From contig JALMGJ010000017.1 in the NCBI GenBank assembly GCA_023362775.1, positions 19,231,001-19,295,000 on the forward strand: a DNA stretch of 64,000 nucleotides, written 5' to 3'. The notes under the pieces are model-generated. The model saw only the letters and a list, made by a program, of their open reading frames with translations. It did no database searches and was not told the DNA's origin. This stretch comes from Charina bottae. Lineage: Eukaryota > Chordata > Lepidosauria > Squamata > Charinaidae. Each line of letters begins with the position of its first letter. Position 1 is the stretch's first letter. This document shows positions 35,048 through 46,804 of the stretch, one piece after another. Made by a program: the position numbers and the translations under genes.

Positions 35048-35425
35048 CAGTGTTTCTTAAACATTTGCTCTCAGGACACCTTCATACTTTTAAAAGTTAT
35101 GGAGGACCCCAAAAGAGCTTTTGTTTGTATGGGATATATTTATTGATATTTACCATATTAAAAATTAAAATTGACACATTTGTAGAATTTTTATTTATTG
35201 AATCATGTAAAAATAATATTAAACCCATTAGATATTAACATAAATAAAATGTTTTTCATGAAAAGCCCTCTTTTTTAACAAATAAAAATAATAATGAGAA
35301 GAGTGACATTATTTTAAATTTTTGCACATATCTTCATTATCTGATAAATAATTTTGATTTATAGACCCCTGAGAAGGTCTTGGGGGACCCCCAGGGGTCC
35401 TTGGACCACACTTTAAGAAACACTG
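35048..35425. mobile_element. hAT-type element, 378 bases
   Basis: Perfect 8-base duplication GTTTAATA (35040-35047, 35426-35433). Ends CAGTGTTTCTTAAA and TTTAAGAAACACTG. The interior is A/T-rich with GGACCCCAAAAGAGC and GGGGGACCCCCAGGGGTCC near the ends. No transposase. Confidence 0.92.
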
Positions 35426-35488
35426 GTTTAATATATAGCTAAAGAAAACATTTATATTTTCATTCTATATTGAAAGCATAGTTTACAC

Positions 35489-35623
35489 CAATGTTTCTCA
35501 ACCTTAGCAACGTTAAGATGTGTGGACTTCAACTCCCAGAATTCCTCAGCCAGCAAGACTGGCTAGGGAATTCTGGGAGTTGAAGTCCACACATCTTAAA
35601 GTTGCTAAGGTTGAGACACACTG
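35489..35623. mobile_element. short palindromic hAT-type element, copy 1
   Basis: Flanks GTTTACAC and GTTTACAG (7/8). Both halves carry AAGATGTGTGGACTTCAACT and CCCAGAATTCC in inverted order, so the 135 bases can fold almost completely on themselves. Other copies: 42703, 51223, 53910 and a half copy at 62191. Confidence 0.9.
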
Positions 35624-35631
35624 GTTTACAG

Positions 35632-37037
35632 ACTTACAGTTGCTCCTGGTCTTTACACTGAAAGCAGATGCTGTTGCTCATTTGAAGCACATCAACCTCA
35701 GGACTGTATTGTTTTGGAACATTCTGGCTCCAACATGTGAGTGTGATTATTGAAAGCATTAGATTCTAAAACAGCAATTTGGTTTCTATAAGATAATAAG
35801 ATTATGTTCACAATATATGCATAGTTATTCCCCAGGCTGCCCTTGAGTGACGTCTAGTATATGTTTTCCAGCCCAGATTTATGGCTATTATTGCTTGCTG
35901 AAGATTTCTTTCTCTCTTGCTTTCTCTGTGTTTTTTTCCCTAACACAATAGGTATACAATACATAGGAAGAGGTATCAGTGTTGTCTTTTAAAGGGACAT
36001 TATGGAAAAAGATTCTTTGACAGATAGTAATAAGCATCGTGATGTAATTCTTTCTGGGAAACAATTACAGAATTCTCGCATTGACATAATGCAAACTTTT
36101 GGCCCTTGTATTGATCTGCCTCAACCCCAAACCCCCCTTTTTTGTTCTCTGCATTGTGCACTAGAAGTCTGCTATGTGGCCACTGTTGTTTTTATCTCTG
36201 CCAGATAGAAACTCCATAGGTGTGCTCCTACCATCACTCTTGAATTCTTTGATATCCTGGCCTTGAGTCCTCATCTATGTTTTTCCTCTCTTCCTTTTTC
36301 CTCTGCTCCTTTAATTTCACTTCTGCTGCCAGAGAAGCTATTCTGCATGTTGTCAAGTAGTTTTATTTTCTTCCCAGAGCAGGGGAAGTGAGAAAAGAAC
36401 ATGTTTTTTTTATTACACTTCGTTTTGTTATAGGTAAGAATTGCTCCGTGTTTATGCTATGGAGACAAATGGCATATGCTGCATGCATTGCTCATTTTGT
36501 AATATGGGCACCTGCAGTGGGGAGTAAGGGAGCAAAGTGATGTCTACTGGAAATGTATGGTCATGGGACAAGGTTTAGTCAAAGTAATACTATGGCCTTA
36601 ACAGTAGAAGTTTGAATGGGAAGAAATGGTTAGTTTGTGATCCCAGGAAAGCAGACATTCCATAATGGCAGCTATTCCATCATTCTGTGGACAATGGGTG
36701 GGAGGTGCGACTGCCTGGTGATACTGTGGATCATCTGTAAGAACAGCACCTGGGCTGTGGGGCAGAGAACGGGGTGTGTCCAATGAAGTAGGAGCCTCTG
36801 CTCCTTTTCCAGGCAGATCACATCCATCCTGCAAATGGTACCTCTTGGTACCAGTCTTCGACAGATAGCTAAACTCAGAAGTCTAGACACCTGTCAAAAC
36901 TTGCCTCTTTCTCCAGCACCTCCCCAACCTTACAGAGAACATTTTGTGGTGGTTGTTCCTGGTTGCAAGTGAACTGTGGTGTGAGGGGAAACCAGGTCAG
37001 GAAATGCACCAATTACTTTCCTTAACTTGTCCTGTAT
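35632..37037. other. unrecognised sequence
   Basis: Nothing recognised. Short open frames have no known domain. Confidence 0.35.
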
Positions 37038-37042
37038 TAAAA

Positions 37043-37835
37043 TGTCAGATTTCTTATACTATATGATATTGGTAAATTGGATTTATTTTCAATGCAAAAG
37101 TGTTTTGGCAAATTGCATCTTTTACAAAGCAAAGCAAAGCATTCTCATGGTGACGTGAATGCCAGGTGGCTGGACAACAGAGAAGCCTTGGCGTTGTTTA
37201 CGTCCTCATGAGATAATGAAGCTAGAAGGTACCATTGTTATGGCTAGCAATGGATCTTCCCATGAAAGTGAAGTCTCCTGATATCCTTCCGTGGGAAGCC
37301 TTCCTCAAGCCCCCCCTGAGCAAGGAGGAGGGGGGAACTCAGTGCGTAGATGCAGCACTGCTAACCAATAGCAGGTCATGCTATGTGCTCTAGGCCTAAT
37401 GCTTTGAGGCCTAGTGTGTGTGTCACAGCTAACTTCCAGCCAATCAGAATGCTAGAAGAACCAAATATACAACCATGCAAAATGGTGTTCTATGTCTTCT
37501 TGATTTCTAGTGTCTCTTAGCCATGTAGTTCTTCACGTGTTCACTTCCCGTGGACTGGGCAGAGTGAGCTATGCCTGGCTTTGGGTATAGGCCATGGCAG
37601 GACCTCTGGCCCTGGGATCAATACACGGAACTCTGCTTATAAGTTCTAGTTTTGTTTTCATTTTACAATGATGTATCCTGTATATTCATCTTTTTCATTA
37701 TTGCGATAATGTGATTGTATCTGCATTATTGCCCTATGCTAAACAGTAAACACTGTTGGCCCTAACAAGCTGCATTCTTGTCTGTTTATTCTCAAGCCTC
37801 GGTTTTTCCCCTTTAAGCCAGCATATACCCCATCA
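37043..37835 (+). repeat. 5' LTR of copia element
   Basis: 793 bases, TGTCAG...CATCA. It includes 291 bases (within about 37328-37619) that the 3' LTR lacks; the breakpoint shares GGA, suggesting deletion between short repeats in the other copy. Confidence 0.93.
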
Positions 37836-37849
37836 GGTTATGGGCCCAG
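37836..37849 (+). other. primer binding site, initiator Met-tRNA anticodon region
   Basis: GGTTATGGGCCCAG begins directly after the LTR and is complementary to the anticodon stem-loop of vertebrate initiator tRNA-Met (CTGGGCCCATAACC). Drosophila copia is known to prime from a tRNA-iMet fragment cut in this region rather than from the tRNA 3' end. Confidence 0.85.
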
Positions 37850-37953
37850 AGAGAAATTTGCGTTTTCTTTGCTGCGTTGGACCTGGCTGTAAAAGGGAGT
37901 TTGTTTTTAGAGGCTGTTTTCAGAATAAACATGTTTTCTTTGAGTGGTCAGCA

Positions 37954-38720
37954 ATGGCTGAACAGTGTCTGGTCAGTCTGCCGTTTGAGGCTTTAGATGG
38001 CACAAACTATCTGACCTGGTGTGTGGAGATGAAATCATTCTTTTTGCAAGAAGAAGATTTGTGGCAGTAAGTGGCAAATCCACTTCCAGAGATCCCTGGA
38101 GGATTCAGAAGTTCTTTCTGAAGAAGTGCAAGCATGTTTGGACTGTGCTTATGGCATTTTTGCTTTTGGGACTCAACTCCTCTGAATGGAATATCAGCTA
38201 CCCAAGGACTGAGAAATGGGTGCTGAGCGGCTGTTGGAGCCTTTAATACACAGTGGAGCTCTGTTGCCCTTGGTGGTCTATTAAGACAGCTTTATGGTTT
38301 GAACCTGCAACCGGTGAGACTGTGATGACCCACCTTGGTGAGTTCAAGACTTTGTTTGCTGCAAAAAGGCATGAACGAGAAGGCATGTTTTCCTGGCACT
38401 GTGAAAAAGCATGCGTGATTATTGTACAAGCCACTTCCAGGAGCCGTCTGTTGCTGTTGCAGAACAGAGTGTTCCAGCTGAAGTAAAACCTGGGATGGAA
38501 TTTACATTTGCCGTGGTTTGCTGTGATTCTACAAGGCTCTTCCCTGTCGTGTCGTCCAGCGGATGCAAGAGGCCTGGTTTACGAAGGGAGGGGACGCCAG
38601 ATACCAGGAGTCAGCTGAACAATGGTAGGATGAAAATAAGGTCAGTTTCAGTCAGATTGTAGTGGAGTGTTCCTGAGCCATTTGTTCCAGAATTGGCTTT
38701 GTAGGAAAGTATTCTCCCAA
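37954..38720 (+). pseudogene. copia gag remnant
   Basis: From the ATG at 37954 the frame encodes FEALDGTNYLTW and VEMKSFFLQEEDLW, the N-terminal signature of Ty1/copia Gag (UBN2/gag_pre-like). A TAA follows at 38068, next to GTGGCAGTAAGTGG, so the frame is lost after 39 codons. Further Gag-like pieces (HLGEFKTLFAAKRHE near 38330-38375) occur in frame 3 and are followed by stops. No intact zinc knuckle was found. Confidence 0.75.
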
Positions 38721-39728
38721 AGACTTGCCAATGTTGGAATTCTAGCTGAGTGTTGGTGTTGTGAATACCATTAAAAATAGCCTGCTGTTAGTTGCTCAGG
38801 TGCCACCCCATGTCTGGGGAGAGGCTGCCTTGATTGCAGTGTGGTTTCTAACTAACAGGTTGTAGAATTCAACTGAAAAAAAATAAATTGTTTTTCTTTG
38901 GTATGGCAAGCGCCCTTCACTGAAGTACCTGCATGTCTGTGAAACATTTGCGTGTGTTCACAACCCCAGGTCACAGAGAAGGAAGAACCAAGGAAGCAGA
39001 GTGCTTCAGGTTGTTGGTTGTTGGTTGTTGATTAAAATCCAAGGCTTATCGGTGTTTCATTAAGCCATGGTCAAATCCAAATCTCCAGAAGTGCTTTATG
39101 TTTAAGCAGCCTACTGGTTGGGAAAGGTTGTATGCTAAGGTAGCAGAAGTGTTGCTGCATTGCTAGTGTAAACCCACTGTCCATGGTTCAGTAGATGGGC
39201 AAAAACCAGTTCAGGTTTCTTCTGTTCCCCAGTCTCCGAGTGTGAAAAGGGCCCCTCAGGTGAAGGAGTGGAAATTTCACCTGAGCAGTTGCCGGGCCTG
39301 GAGGGGGAGTCAGGTATTAGGGAAAAGAGATGGTGATGGAGGAAGCACAGTGGTCATTCCTCATGGGTCTTCTTATTCCAGGGTGTGAAGCCTGACAGAT
39401 TTGTGATTTAGCAGGTGACAGTGTGTCAAGTTACCTGAGAAAACCCAGTCTTTGCTAGATGTGTTGCTCCTGCCTTTGAGAGGCATGAAGAACGTTGGAA
39501 CACAGCTGTGGATAGTCAGTTTGAGTTTTGGTGAAGTGTTAACAGTAACCACCCTATCCTTTGTTTTAGTAAGCTGTAGGTTCCAGATGAGTGTTCAGAA
39601 AGACATTTCTTTCTGATAATACTATGCAGTGTAAAGCCAGTGTTGCCCAGGGATTTATTTCACAAAAGGAGTTTGTGAACTGTGGATCTAATGTATGCAC
39701 CCACAGCTAGGCCAGAATATTTACGTGT

Positions 39729-39842
39729 GGTGCGTTTTCTGGTTGCGTAGCGTGAAACAGGTGTCCATTTACATATTGTGATGTTGGCACAGCATATTTG
39801 AATGTAGATCTCCCTGAAACAGTGTGTGTAAGGCAAGCGTTG
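39729..39842 (+). pseudogene. copia reverse transcriptase remnant
   Basis: In frame 3, 39780-39836 reads DVGTAYLNVDLPETVCVRQ, matching the copia RT block that carries the first catalytic Asp (DVKTAFLNG/DL type). Upstream in frame 1 is VRFLVA followed by a stop. I could not find the YVDD block nor an integrase, so most of pol is deleted or decayed. Confidence 0.7.
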
Positions 39843-40767
39843 TGGCTCTACGTGTGTGGCAGTTCCCAAACAATTCATTGACTTAACAGGGTGCTTTATG
39901 GATTTTAAAGCAGGCCAGTCATTGATAGCATGGTGCAGATGCTAACTGAGATGTGAGAACAGTCACGTGCTGTTTTCTGTGGTACATAAGAAAGTGTAGA
40001 AGTTTGTGTAGGACTTCGTACTTATGTGAGTTGTTTTTCTGCTTAGAAACTGAAGTTTACCACCTTGTATAATAATTTGTCAGTCAGCTGAAATAGAATT
40101 GCCAGCTGAAGGAGTTCATCACAAATTCAAACATTTATCTTGGTGTTGAAGTTACAAAAGCCCAGAACAGAGATAGTTCTTGAGAGTGTCAAATGACAGA
40201 GTGTTACAGAGTGTCATTTGTGTAAAGGAAAGCTTATCCTTAATTTGTTGTACAGTATATCACTCTGCAGTAACGCAGTGGACATGCCCTGAATTAGCTT
40301 TGCCCAAGTAGGGTACCAAGCCTGAAAAATGGTGTAGCCATCTCTGTGAGGCTTGCAAAGGGTTGAAAAAGTCCTGAAAATCAAAACATTCCTTTGCTTC
40401 TACCAGCTAGCAGGATTGGAATTCCTTATCTATGCTGGCTGCAATTTTCGCAAAGGAGGGGACAGAACATTTGCGGGCAATGTTTTTCTGTTTCTCTGTA
40501 CTGTTTCTGTTCCTGCATAAGTTGTATTATTATGTATTTGTATGTATCTGAATAAAACATTGCATGAAATGTATATTGTGCATTATACATATGTGTAACA
40601 AGTGTTTTTAAACCATTTTCTAGTGTTGATACTATTGGTTGTAAAAACTGTAACTTGAATAGTGTGATTAGTACATGTATTAACCTTTGTTGTTTCTGTT
40701 TCTGTACAAATGTATTTTAAAGCTTTGAACAACTTCCATCATTGTTTGCATTGTGTCGAAATCCAAT

Positions 40768-40776
40768 GTGGAGGGG
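40768..40776 (+). other. polypurine tract
   Basis: GTGGAGGGG directly before the 3' LTR is the expected plus-strand primer. Confidence 0.6.
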
Positions 40777-41278
40777 TGTCAGATTTCTTATACTATATGA
40801 TATTGGTAAATTGGATTTATTTTCAATGCAAAAGTGTTTTGGCAAATTGCATCTTTTACAAAGCAAAGCAAAGCATTCTCATGGTGACGTGAATGCCAGG
40901 TGGCTGGACAACAGAGAAGCCTTGGCGTTGTTTACGTCCTCATGAGATAATGAAGCTAGAAGGTACCATTGTTATGGCTAGCAATGGATCTTCCCATGAA
41001 AGTGAAGTCTCCTGATATCCTTCCGTGGGAAGCCTTCCTCAAGCCCCCCCTGAGCAAGGATCAATACACGGAACTCTGCTTATAAGTTCTAGTTTTGTTT
41101 TCATTTTACAATGATGTATCCTGTATATTCATCTTTTTCATTATTGCGATAATGTGATTGTATCTGCATTATTGCCCTATGCTAAACAGTAAACACTGTT
41201 GGCCCTAACAAGCTGCATTCTTGTCTGTTTATTCTCAAGCCTCGGTTTTTCCCCTTTAAGCCAGCATATACCCCATCA
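40777..41278 (+). repeat. 3' LTR of copia element
   Basis: 502 bases. By eye it equals the 5' LTR base for base on both sides of a 291-base gap at about 41060. Confidence 0.93.
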
Positions 41279-41283
41279 TAAAA

Positions 41284-42694
41284 CTGTAAGGACAGCAACA
41301 CTCACCAGCCTCATTACTGAGACAGAATAGGGCGGTGGGAGCAGCAAATGTTAGGCTGGCATAGCCTTCTCTTGGCTCAAGGATGGGTGGATTTCTTGTT
41401 AATGTGGTTTTCTGACAGTGACCAGATGTTGTAAAGATAACAATTGTTTCATCCAATAATAAATTCCCCACATGGACAACTCTCCTGACCTTGGAAATTT
41501 GGATGTCAGCAACACATCAAGAGAGTGCCAGGCTGGGAGAAGTTTCATTACATTATGTAATTCATGCTCATGATAAAAAATAGGACTTTGGGGAGCCAAG
41601 AAACATGAGGGTTGAACTGATGGCAAAGTTTTTGTGCTGTTTTAATTTTCAGGCAGTTTGTTTAACTAAAGCAGAACAAAGTAATCAAAGATCTGATTTG
41701 GGTGTTGTTTCTTCTTGTTTTCGTTCCCCTTCCTCTTCTTTCCCCACACCACTGACCTTGGCTTCATTTGCCCCAGCTGCACTTGGATCCGATTGGCTGC
41801 AGTGAATTATGTGATTTTGTTTCTGAGCATGTGCAACATCATCACACCACATATAGCACGGGATTGCATCAGCAGAATCACGTGGGTCAGTGCAGCCAAT
41901 AAGAGTGAGCAAGTGAATAATTTAATAAGGCCAAGGACTATGAAACTAAACAAGGGGAGAGACTGTAGCTCAGAAGAAGAGCATAAGCTTTTTAATGCTA
42001 ATGATCCTAAGATCAGTCCTAGGAGTCTCCAGGTTTTTAAAAGGTTCAGGTTTGAGATAAGAGAAACATGGGCACTGAGAATAATGGGAATGATATAAAT
42101 GTGTTTGGAACAAGTGCTTATATACTACTGAAAATGGGAAGATGCTTTTTGGAATGAGAGGATAACTTTTCATTCAGGTCTCCTTTTGCATGAATTATTC
42201 ACCTTCTTGCACTATTTATCTCAGCTTGTGTAAGTCATCTTCCTGAAGTGGAGCACAAACAGGTGGCTGTGAAACTCTCTTCTTGCCTGTATTAAAAGCT
42301 GCAGCACATCTGATCTCTGGGTAATTTTCTGTGATGAAAATACAAGCAGACGGTGTGCAGTTTACTGGAAGATGTCTGCTGGCCTGATTCATTATTTATT
42401 GCACTGCACTTTATGGCTAAGCTCTGAGCAGCGGCGTAGCTGCAATGCTCATGCCAACAGTCTCAGGAAAACATATATGGAGTGGATTGAGAATAAACAT
42501 GTATCCTAACACAACTCCAATGGTAAAATAGACCTCTGGCCCAACCAAAGGATGGTTAGTGAATGTCTGTCTCCCTGAAGGACTAAACAATTGGAAGAAG
42601 ATGTGTAGGTGTGTTCCTTGGCACTGTGACTCAGCCCAAGTTTACACTTGGTTTGCTATGGTCAGAGCTGGTAAAAAGGAACACCGATGCCTCT
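41284..42694. other. unrecognised sequence
   Basis: Nothing recognised. Confidence 0.35.
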
Positions 42695-42702
42695 GCCTAG
42701 AT

Positions 42703-42820
42703 CAGTGTTTCTCAACCTTGGCCATTTTAAGATGTGTGGAGTTCAACTCCCAGAATTCCCCAGCCAGCATGGGGAGTTGAAGTCCACGCATCTTAAAACG
42801 GCCAAGGTTGAGAAACACTG
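42703..42820. mobile_element. short palindromic hAT-type element, copy 2
   Basis: Perfect 8-base duplication GCCTAGAT (42695-42702, 42821-42828). Ends CAGTGTTTCTCAACCTTGGC and GCCAAGGTTGAGAAACACTG, exactly complementary. Confidence 0.95.
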
Positions 42821-42828
42821 GCCTAGAT

Positions 42829-44057
42829 AGCATGCCAGGACGCTTACCTACCCATTTCTGCATTGCACTGGAAGGAGGGAGAAAGGGGCCCCTTTTCAAC
42901 ATGATAGAAAACACAATGGTAAGCTTCATTCCATTGTTTCTTCACCTCTTGATATGTTGTTAAAGCAGGATACAAATAGAAGTTCGGTCATTGGTCTTAC
43001 ACTCTAATGACAGTTATAAAAAAAGTAAATAAATTAACTCACAGTAACAATTGCCCACAGCGGAACAACAAGTGCAAACTTGGAAAGCTTCAAGCTCAAG
43101 CATTATCTTTGTTTCTAAGAATGCATTTGGGCCCCACGCAGGTCCCACTGGCATTCTTAAAAAATATAAAGATGGCTGCTGCTCTTTCTTTTCTTTGGAA
43201 ATGTGCCCACCTGCCCAGAAATAGATGAAGCTGGTTGACAGAGTGATTTTGTGATAAGCAATGTCTACTACAAAAGTGAACATGCAGGCCACTGCATACT
43301 AGCTGTTCTTCAAGTGTATCCATGACATACTTTCCAATTTCGAGATGTGCCCACTGACCCAAAATTGTTTGGGACCCCTATTCTGGACCATATTTAGATT
43401 TTTCTGTGCTTAAGAAGTTGCCTTATTATTGAATCAAGGTATGACTGCACTGGTATTGAAGCTGGCCATGCAATTATCTTTACTCCCACTGAAGTGCCTT
43501 AAAGTGCACTGAATATGCTGAGATCAGCATGAACCAACTGCATTCTCCAAAAATGTCATTCATCCCTCCCTTTGAACTGTGCAGTTCCTGCCATAACCAA
43601 ACCCACTTGCCAAAACTCCACAACAAAGAAAATTTAAAAATAGTGAGTGTCTCCCCATCCACATTTTCAGAATAGGTACACATATGTGGTATGATGGGGA
43701 ACTGCCAGGGTATAATGACACAATTCCTGCTTCTAAGTTTCCATTGAGAGTTATGTTGGTGACCTGACAGGGGTAGGTGTCAGCCCTTTCATGTAGGCCA
43801 AGGCAGGAACCAGATGACTACTGAAACTCTACTTTATAATAACAAAAACTTGAAAACCTGAAGGGATTCTCTCTCTCTCCCCTCTCTTATACCAAAGGCA
43901 GGGTGATCTTGAGTTTCTTCCTCATTCCCTCCTGCCTTTCAGGGCTAAGCTGGTGTTTGCCTCATAGCTGTGGAGTATCTTCTTCATGGTCATTTCTGTA
44001 TTCTTCTACAATAGGAGAAATGTGTGCACCCAGCCCAACGAATAACATGGTAAGACC
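42829..44057. other. unrecognised sequence
   Basis: About 43120-43380 has GCCCCACGCAGGTCCCACTGG and two GATGTGCCCAC-like boxes that could be a decayed repeat. No gene was recognised. Confidence 0.35.
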
Positions 44058-44212
44058 CAGGGGCGTCCACGGGGATGTCAAAAAAGTAAAAATGGAGGCC
44101 ACAACCATGTGATTGGAGTCCGTCGTAAGGCATGTAAAAAGGGGGATGGGCTTTTATTACATACTGGCTGCTATCTTGATTTTTTTGACCTCCCTCCCCC
44201 ATGGACACCCTG
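44058..44212. mobile_element. short hAT-like element, 155 bases
   Basis: Ends CAGGGGCGTCCACGGGG and CCCCCATGGACACCCTG are imperfect inverted repeats. Flanks GTAAGACC and ATAAGAAC agree at 6 of 8 positions. Confidence 0.6.
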
Positions 44213-45266
44213 ATAAGAACAATATACATTTCTCTTGTTTGGTATTTAAAGCCCCACTGACAGCTATGAGAGTGAAATGAGTCTTGCAACCTGCTGACTC
44301 ATAGTGGGGAATGGAGAGGGCAGCAGTGAAGGGAAGGGATTTAGCCTAGCTTGAAGCCATGGAGCTGGCCATGGAGCCCCTGCCAGGCAGCCAGCCATGG
44401 AGCTGGGATGTGGATGGGCATGGAGGAGGGCATCAGTGGTACTGGGACAGCTGCTCTCATAGCATTGATGGGGAGGAAGAGAAGGAAGAATGTCAGAATC
44501 AAAGGCTTGCACAGTGCTGCTGTTCTTGTGACTCCCATCTGGCTTCCTCAGCCAGAAATTGGGTCCCTCACTACTAGTGTATTCTGTTTGCCCCTTTTGT
44601 ATCCTCCCTCTGCATTCTTCTTTCCTTTCCTTGGCATGGGTAAGCTGCAGCGAAGACTGGGAACTCACATTTTGCTTGAGTCCACGAGCCAGAGAGCAAA
44701 GCCAATAGAAAATGATTTGCCTGCAAAGCTCAGCACTGCAAAAAAAAAAAAAAAGATCCAGCTTTCTCTAGTTTGGAAGAAAATGGTGCAGAGGCAGAAA
44801 AAGCTGATTCATCCCTCAAAATATGTGATGTCATGGGGCTGGAGAGGACCAGAGCTACTTCAGGAGCAGCCCAGAGATACCATGTTGTGTTGCTTGGAGA
44901 TGCCCCTTTATTAGAAGTCATGTTGATCACAGGAGTCTTCCCTGAAGTGAGATAAGCCTGTGTCATCAAATCATTAAAACATTATTTATTTGGACTATCC
45001 TTTTAAACCATTGCCCTTCTGTTTGGCTTCTTGTTCTTCTTCTTGTTTTTCTTTTTTCTCAGATCTCGGACAAGACCCTCCCTAGTTCTCTCGAAGATAA
45101 AGGGAGGGAAGGGGGGAGTGCATTTAGACTTGCAAGATTCTGTTACTATAATCTTATAATAAAAGTAGTATTAGCTTGCATGACTTTGGTTTCTTAGTCT
45201 GGTCTACCTTGGAGGGCTGACAGGGAATGAAGAACTATAGTGGCCTTCTGGGTGAGAATGCATAGA
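44213..45266. other. unrecognised sequence
   Basis: An A14 run near 44740; otherwise nothing recognised. Confidence 0.35.
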
Positions 45267-45278
45267 ACAGTTCTCTTA

Positions 45279-45616
45279 AAAAGGTAAAGGTTCCCCCCGC
45301 ACATTTGTGCACTCGTGTCCGACTCTAGGGGCTGGTGCTCATCTCCGTTTGTTAGCCGAAGAGCCAGCGTTGTCCAAAGACGCTTCCACGGTCATGTGGC
45401 CAGCATGACATACGCGGAACGCTGTTACCTACCCACCGAAGTGGTACCTATTAATCTACTTGCATTTGCATGCTTTCGAATTACTAGGTTGGCAAGAGCT
45501 GGGGCTAGTGCGGGAGCTCACTCCGTCACGCGGGGCTAGGGATTCGAACCTCTGAACTTGTGATCTTCCAATCGACAAGCCTGGCGTCTTACCCGCTGAG
45601 CCACCACGCTCCATCT
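45279..45616 (-). mobile_element. Sauria-type tRNA SINE, minus strand
   Basis: Reverse orientation copy of the 33894 SINE: AAGGTAAAGGTTCCCC at the left and GAGCCACCACGC at the right, B box at about 45540. Flanked by a 12-base duplication ACAGTTCTCTTA (45267-45278, 45617-45628), the right one being repeated again in 45634-45645. Confidence 0.9.
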
Positions 45617-45704
45617 ACAGTTCTCTTAGTTCTACAGTTCTCTTAGTTCTGCTTTAATTCCATTGAAATCCATGGGTTGTAAACTAGCCATAACAAACTC
45701 AGAC

Positions 45705-45835
45705 TGATAAATGCTCAGGCTGAAGAAGCTCCTTGGATAAGGAGCGAAACGTTTCCACTAAGAAAATAGAAATCCAGTTGACATGATTCAAGCTACAGAC
45801 AATTCCACCTGGATGACTGAGAACCTCCATAGACA
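45705..45835. repeat. dispersed squamate repeat, class unknown
   Basis: GAAGAAGCTCCTTGGATAAG, then GAGCGAAACGTTTCC, then CACCTGGATGACTGAGAACC is a combination often seen dispersed in squamate DNA. It shares an ACGTTTC box with 8529-8854. Confidence 0.45.
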
Positions 45836-46796
45836 TATAGCCATAACAAAGTTCCCATTCATCCTGTCTCCATTTTTTCCCTGGAACTCTCAGAAACAGT
45901 TTCAAGTTGACCCACTGTCAACTTCAAAATGCTAGGAACAAGAAGCAAGGAATATCAGGCACTGCCCCTCTTTAAGCTGTTGCAGATCTTGGAGTATAAC
46001 CAAAGCGGCTCATGATCCCCCCCCCAAAAAAAAAACCCTAAAGAGGGAACTAAAAAAAATTGGTAGCACTGCCTTTCCATATCCTCAATTCATATTGTGA
46101 AAACAACCAAACACACAACACTGAGTGGCTGGGCTACAAGGCTACTGATTCCTTGTGAAAGACCTACCAGGATGTTGAATGAGGTAGGAGTTACCTCCAA
46201 TGAGAAAATGGACCACTAATGAGCTCCATAAAGTTGCAACATCTCAGCGTGTTGCAAAAGAAAAAAATTTCTTCACTGCAGTTTCACTCATGCTGCAGCT
46301 GAGCCAGAAATGAATCAGCTCAGCTCTCCAGCACTCGGAGCAGAGAGATCTGGAACTGTTTTCAAACTGGTGGTATAGAACCATTATTTGAAGCTTCCCT
46401 AACTGAAGTCCCCTTGGATCCAGCTCTGCTGAGTATGCACCCTTGCTTTTCAAAATCAAGACAAATCAGAGGGCAACAACAAAAAGGCCGCACAAAACTG
46501 AAATCAGCCACCTCTGCTGCTTTCACACAATCAGTCCCATGATACATGTTTATTTTCAATTCTATTTTGGTAGTAATCATCAACTTTCAGCCACCAATCA
46601 GGGGATATAGGTAAACAAGGCCTCCAACTTGTATGGATGAATTACATTAGTGTTCAGTCAGTAGGAAAAAAAATATATCTTTTATCTGCAGCAACAAAGT
46701 CAACTACTGTCTGAGCATCAACACTGTGCCCTAAAGATTTTCATGCTTTCTTAAGGAAGAAAGATTTTCAATGTGGTATCTGTTCGGCTACTCAAG
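45836..46796. other. unrecognised sequence
   Basis: Nothing recognised. Confidence 0.35.
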
Positions 46797-46804
46797 TGAT
46801 AGGG

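Larger units (their letters stand above)
37043..41278 (+). mobile_element. Ty1/copia retrotransposon, recent but coding-defective
   Basis: 4236 bases with a perfect 5-base duplication TAAAA (37038-37042, 41279-41283). It has long LTRs, a half-tRNA primer site, a purine tract before the 3' LTR, a copia-type Gag start and a degraded RT piece. The interior (37836-40776, 2941 bases) is shorter than the roughly 4 kb usual for copia elements and is full of stops. The LTRs look identical wherever both exist, so it inserted recently; proteins must have come from another copy. Ty1/copia elements are uncommon in amniotes compared with plants and insects. Confidence 0.9.

Noticed and set aside
37043..41278. 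A segmental duplication with two near-identical blocks 3 kb apart
   Set aside because: Direct orientation, TG...CA ends, primer site, purine tract and 5-base target duplication show that the blocks are LTRs.
43014..43362. Overlapping minus-strand frames with an apparent membrane-like stretch
   Set aside because: No start context, domain or splice logic; probably decayed repeat sequence.
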